Positions 8,943-11,589 of a stretch of 11,589 nt of DNA are shown here, piece after piece. A program made the position numbers and the translations under genes. Every line of letters begins with the position of its first letter. The stretch's first letter is position 1. This DNA is from Mycobacterium sp. (GTDB lineage Bacteria; Actinomycetota; Actinomycetes; Mycobacteriales; Mycobacteriaceae), in NCBI GenBank assembly GCA_025965815.1, contig JAOPWF010000115.1, positions 1-11,589 of the forward strand, read 5' to 3'. The notes under the pieces were generated by a model. The model saw only the letters and a program-made list of their open reading frames with translations, made no database searches and had not been told where the DNA came from.

Positions 8943-9129
8943 CCGGGGCGCCTCCTTGCCATCCTCGACATCACGACCGCGGACTTCCACCAACTCCTCG
9001 ACGCGCACCTCGGCACCGTCTTCCAGACGTGCCGCGCCGCGGCACCCAGGATGGTTGCGCACCACGGCGGCGCATCGTCAACACCGGGTCGTTCGCATTC
9101 CTGGGTGACTACGGCGGAACTGATGGCTG
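8943..9129 (+). pseudogene. Short-chain dehydrogenase fragment, two frames, both ends missing
   Basis: Directly after the isomerase-like gene, one frame reads AILDITTADFHQLLDAHLGT then VFQTCRAAAPRMVAHHGG (about 8958-9070). The other reads RIVNTGSFAFLGDYGG (about 9071-9118). Joined by one frameshift near 9066-9071, this is the central part of a classical SDR: the helix after the NAG motif, then the strand carrying IVNTGS with the catalytic serine. The cofactor-binding N terminus and the YxxxK segment are absent. The fragment ends where the oppositely oriented glycosyltransferase gene stops (9130). A dead remnant; the assignment rests on motif pattern alone. Confidence 0.6.
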
Positions 9130-10377
9130 TCAGCCGGATCGAAGATGGACGCCGAACACCCACCGCAGGGCCACGAAGCGGGCCAGCGTCGCAACGAGGT
9201 TGGCCACCACCAGGACCGGGAGCTCCACTGCTTTGCCCACCCCCGGGTCAAATCGATGCAGCACGAACAGCGATCCGCTGGTGATCGCGAGGCCGAACGC
9301 GAAGACCAGCAGTCCGTGCAGCTGATGACGGGCCGCGCCCGAGCGTCCGCGGATGCCGAAGGTGAAGGCCCGGTTCGCGGCCGTGTTGCCGATCGCGGTG
9401 ATCAGCAGCGCGGCGAGGTTGGCGGCCTGCGCACCCATACTGGGATGCAGCGCCAGGTACAGCAGCGCGTACGCCAGCGTGCTGGCGATGCCGACGATGC
9501 CGAACCGCACCAGTTGGCCCACCATCCCGTGCGGGACGCCGGGAACCAGCGGCTCGCGGCCGAGGCTGGCCTGCAGTTCACGCAACGGCAGCGCTCCGGT
9601 GGCCAACGCCCGGCCCACCCGCCAGCATCCCTTCAGGTCGCCGATCGCGGTGCCGACGATGTCCACATGTGAATCCGGATCATCGATCCAGTCGACCGGC
9701 ACCTCATGGATGCGCAGGCCCGCACGTTCGGCGATCACCAGCAATTCGGTGTCGAAGAACCAGCCGGTGTCCGCCACCAGCGGCAGCAGCCGGCGTGCGA
9801 CGTCCGCGCGCAGCGCCTTGAATCCGCACTGGGCGTCGGAGAACCGGGCGCCCAGCACGCCCCGCAGGATCAGGTTGTAACTGCGGGAGACGAATTCGCG
9901 CTTCGGGCCACGCACCACCCTGGCCGACGCCGCGAGCCGCGAGCCGATCGCAACATCGGAATGACCCGAAATGAGCGGCGCCACAAGGGGCATCAGCGCG
10001 GAAAGGCCGGTGGACAGATCCACATCCATGTAGGCGACGACCTCGGCGGGCGACGCCATCCAGGCCGCATACAGAGCGCCGCCGCGGCCCTTGGCGTCCA
10101 GGTGCAGGACGTCAACATCCGGCAACTCCGCCGCCAGCCGCTTTGCCACGGCGAGCGTGTCGTCCGTACTTGCGTTGTCGGCGATGGTGATTCGCGACCG
10201 GTACGGCACCGCGGCCAGCAGGTACTTGTGCAACCGCCGCACGCAACCCGGCAGGTCGTATTCCTCGTTGTAGACCGGGATCACGATGTCAAGGATGTAG
10301 CCGCCATCGTCGCCGCGTCCTGCCGCGTACTCCTCGGCGCTGTCGCGCGACTGCGGCGGCACTGCCAGGTCGGTCAT
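9130..10377 (-). CDS. Family-2 glycosyltransferase with C-terminal GtrA-type membrane domain
   Basis: A protein of 415 residues from the ATG at 10377, or 425 from an upstream GTG at 10407. The ATG is preferred because a GGTGGA lies just upstream of it and the extra ten residues show no conservation I can recognise. Residues 28-240 form a DPM1-like GT2 domain: IVIPVYNEE near 31-39, DNASTDD at 67-73, the metal-binding DVD at 118-120, and DAQCGFKALR near 181-190. Residues about 285-410 hold four hydrophobic segments (roughly 288-308, 315-335, 353-375, 385-408) with RFGIVG and NRAFTFG, as in the GtrA family. Such enzymes use a nucleotide sugar to load polyprenyl phosphate at the inner membrane, and GtrA domains are thought to aid flipping; the sugar is unknown. 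It is opposite in direction to both flanking genes and absent from the equivalent M. tuberculosis position, so it may have been inserted or kept differently. Confidence 0.92.
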   Translation of the reverse strand: MTDLAVPPQSRDSAEEYAAGRGDDGGYILDIVIPVYNEEYDLPGCVRRLHKYLLAAVPYRSRITIADNASTDDTLAVAKRLAAELPDVDVLHLDAKGRGGALYAAWMASPAEVVAYMDVDLSTGLSALMPLVAPLISGHSDVAIGSRLAASARVVRGPKREFVSRSYNLILRGVLGARFSDAQCGFKALRADVARRLLPLVADTGWFFDTELLVIAERAGLRIHEVPVDWIDDPDSHVDIVGTAIGDLKGCWRVGRALATGALPLRELQASLGREPLVPGVPHGMVGQLVRFGIVGIASTLAYALLYLALHPSMGAQAANLAALLITAIGNTAANRAFTFGIRGRSGAARHQLHGLLVFAFGLAITSGSLFVLHRFDPGVGKAVELPVLVVANLVATLARFVALRWVFGVHLRSG

Positions 10378-10465
10378 GGCGTCCACCGTCGCGGGTTTTG
10401 CTGCCACCGCACTGCAGCCGGACTGGGAGGTTCCTGGGAGCGCTGACCTGCGTATCGGCGGTCGC

Positions 10466-10495
10466 TTGACGTTGGACGACGAAAGCCACCATGCT
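10466..10495 (+). promoter_or_regulatory. Possible promoter of the HIT gene, perhaps leaderless
   Basis: TTGACG at 10466-10471 is a good -35 hexamer. A weaker CATGCT at 10490-10495 follows at 18-base spacing, ending 7 bases before the ATG at 10503. If correct, transcription would start at or next to that ATG, giving a leaderless mRNA, which is common in mycobacteria. It lies in the 125-base gap between the divergent glycosyltransferase and HIT genes. No comparably clear promoter was seen for the glycosyltransferase. Confidence 0.3.
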
Positions 10496-10502
10496 CGTGC
10501 CC

Positions 10503-10907
10503 ATGACCTCAGTCTTCAGCAGGATCATCAATGGGGAGCTGCCGGGCCGGTTCGTCTACGAAGACGACGAGATGGTCGCCTTCCTGACGATCGCGCCGGT
10601 GACACAGGGCCACACGTTGGTGGTGCCGCGCGCCGAGATCGACCAGTGGCAAGACCTGGACCCGGCCGTGTTCAACCGGATCGTCGGCGTATCGCAACGG
10701 ATCGGCAAGGCTGTCGTGCGGGCCTTCGACGCACGTCGGGCCGGACTGCTGATCGCCGGGCTGGAGGTGCCGCACCTGCACCTGCACGTGTTCCCGGCGT
10801 ACTCACTGGAAGACTTCAACATCGGTGGCGCCGATCCGAACCCGTCGCCGGAGTCGCTGGATGAGGCACAGGCGCGGATCAAGGCCGCACTTGCCGAGCT
10901 GGATTGA
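10503..10907 (+). CDS. HIT-family protein (Rv0759c-like)
   Basis: A 134-residue histidine-triad protein from the ATG at 10503; an ATG four codons upstream (10491) is in the same frame, but the usual family start, (M)[14 protein letters not shown], fits 10503. It contains the [12 protein letters not shown] strand, the [12 protein letters not shown] segment, and the histidine triad HLHLHVFP near residue 94, whose second half is the nucleotidyl-accepting site in the family. HIT proteins hydrolyse or transfer nucleoside monophosphates, for example from adenosine 5'-phosphoramidates; the physiological substrate here is unknown. It corresponds to Rv0759c, next to phoR, in the same orientation relative to phoR as in M. 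tuberculosis. It ends 3 bases before the convergent kinase stop. Confidence 0.93.
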   Translation: MTSVFSRIINGELPGRFVYEDDEMVAFLTIAPVTQGHTLVVPRAEIDQWQDLDPAVFNRIVGVSQRIGKAVVRAFDARRAGLLIAGLEVPHLHLHVFPAYSLEDFNIGGADPNPSPESLDEAQARIKAALAELD

Positions 10908-10910
10908 GCC

Positions 10911-11589
10911 TCAGCTGATCTGAGCCACGACGTCGGCGATCCGTGGCAGGTTCACCTGGAATCGGCAGCCCATGCCCGGTGCAGTGGTAACGGTGACCGT
11001 GCCACCGTGGGCATAGACCAACGAATCGACGATCGACAGTCCGAGACCGGTGCCACCGCTGGTGCGCGCCCGCGACGAGTCCGTACGGTAGAACCGTTCG
11101 AACACCCGGTGCGCGTCCTCCTTGCTCATGCCCGGTCCCTCGTCGGCGACCTCGAGGACCGCGTTGTCGCCGTCCGTCCCGACTCGCACGGTGATGCCGG
11201 CGGTTTCGGGTGTGTGCTGCAGGGCATTCGCGACGAGATTTCCGAGCACCTGGCGCAGGCGCGCCTCGTCGCCGAGCACCTCCGGGGTCCCTGGCCCGTC
11301 GAACACCTCCATGGTGATCAGACGCTTCGGCGCGATCGACCGCGCGTCGTGGACGGCGTCGCTGGCCAGCGCCAGTAGATCGACCCGGTGCCGTTCCAGC
11401 GGCCGCTGGGCGTCCAACCGCGCCAACAGCAGGAGATCCTCAACCAGTAGGCCCATCCGGCTCGACTCGCTTTCGATGCGAGACATCAGCATCTCGACGT
11501 CACTGGCGGCGCCCTGGCGGTACAGTTCGGCGAACCCGCGGATCGTGGTCAACGGGGTGCGCAACTCATGGCTGGCGTCGGTGATGAAC
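10911..11589 (-). CDS. phoR: Sensor histidine kinase PhoR, C-terminal part (runs off right edge)
   Basis: The last 226 residues of a transmembrane sensor kinase; the frame is open to the window edge, so the sensor domain, membrane segments and HAMP lie outside. The phospho-acceptor motif is ASHELRTPL, with the histidine codon at 11568-11570. The ATP-binding domain shows an N box (NLVANALQHTPE), G1 (DEGPGMS), F box (ERFYRTDSSRAR) and G2 (GGTGLGLSIV). The sequence and its tail-to-tail position beside an Rv0759c-like HIT gene match M. tuberculosis PhoR (Rv0758), which phosphorylates PhoP to control envelope lipid and virulence-related genes. The C terminus is a few residues shorter than in M. 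tuberculosis as I recall it. The generic kinase call is certain; the PhoR identity is well supported. Confidence 0.92.
   Translation of the reverse strand, partial: FITDASHELRTPLTTIRGFAELYRQGAASDVEMLMSRIESESSRMGLLVEDLLLLARLDAQRPLERHRVDLLALASDAVHDARSIAPKRLITMEVFDGPGTPEVLGDEARLRQVLGNLVANALQHTPETAGITVRVGTDGDNAVLEVADEGPGMSKEDAHRVFERFYRTDSSRARTSGGTGLGLSIVDSLVYAHGGTVTVTTAPGMGCRFQVNLPRIADVVAQIS

Noticed and set aside
7762..8943. A 393-codon minus-strand open frame covering the remnant region
   Set aside because: The protein is low-complexity and rich in Arg, Gly, Ala and His with no family motif, and the opposite strand carries clear family sequence. It is a high-GC shadow frame.
10905..10925. Possible terminator hairpin (CTCAG-CTGAT-CTGAG) between the HIT and phoR genes
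   Set aside because: The stem is only 5 bp, it has no T tract, and it lies partly in coding sequence, so it is too weak to call.

Overview
The window is high-GC DNA from a mycobacterium, probably an environmental or rapidly growing species. The main reason is gene order. From left to right it carries homologues of the M. tuberculosis block Rv0766c-Rv0758: cyp123, a short-chain dehydrogenase, cyp51, a small ferredoxin, an SnoaL-like protein, adhB, a ketosteroid-isomerase-like fold, a HIT protein, and phoR on the opposite strand. These assignments come from remembered protein sequences and motifs, not from a search.

Positions 1-7639 look like one tightly packed plus-strand operon whose promoter lies left of the window. 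Genes abut or overlap (TAA then ATG at 580-585, ATGA at 1407-1410, TGATG at 2760-2764, ATGA at 6512-6515). The products are a 5'-truncated CYP123-like P450, an SDR, the sterol 14-alpha-demethylase CYP51 with its [3Fe-4S] ferredoxin, an Rv0762c-like protein, a second P450 of the sterol/long-chain type, a FadD19-like acyl-CoA ligase and an AdhB-like zinc alcohol dehydrogenase. The second P450 and the ligase sit between the Rv0762c and Rv0761c homologues, which are neighbours in M. tuberculosis. P450, alcohol dehydrogenase and CoA ligase together could hydroxylate, oxidise and CoA-activate a steroid or other lipid side chain; this is inference from families and context. The ligase gene carries a short in-frame palindromic repeat at 5228-5271.

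Positions 7651-9129 are a gene graveyard. A DapB-like oxidoreductase has lost its middle; an old-yellow-enzyme-type flavin oxidoreductase has a one-base frameshift and no 3' half; the Rv0760c-like ketosteroid-isomerase-like gene has lost its own start and is fused to the flavin enzyme's reading frame; and an SDR fragment is readable in two frames. All four families fit redox or steroid metabolism, so the end of the operon appears to be decaying.

Positions 9130-10377 (minus strand) encode a family-2 glycosyltransferase fused to a GtrA-type membrane domain, a gene not found at this place in M. tuberculosis. It is divergent from a HIT-family protein (10503-10907). The HIT gene ends three bases from the end of a convergent PhoR-like sensor kinase gene, which runs off the right edge.
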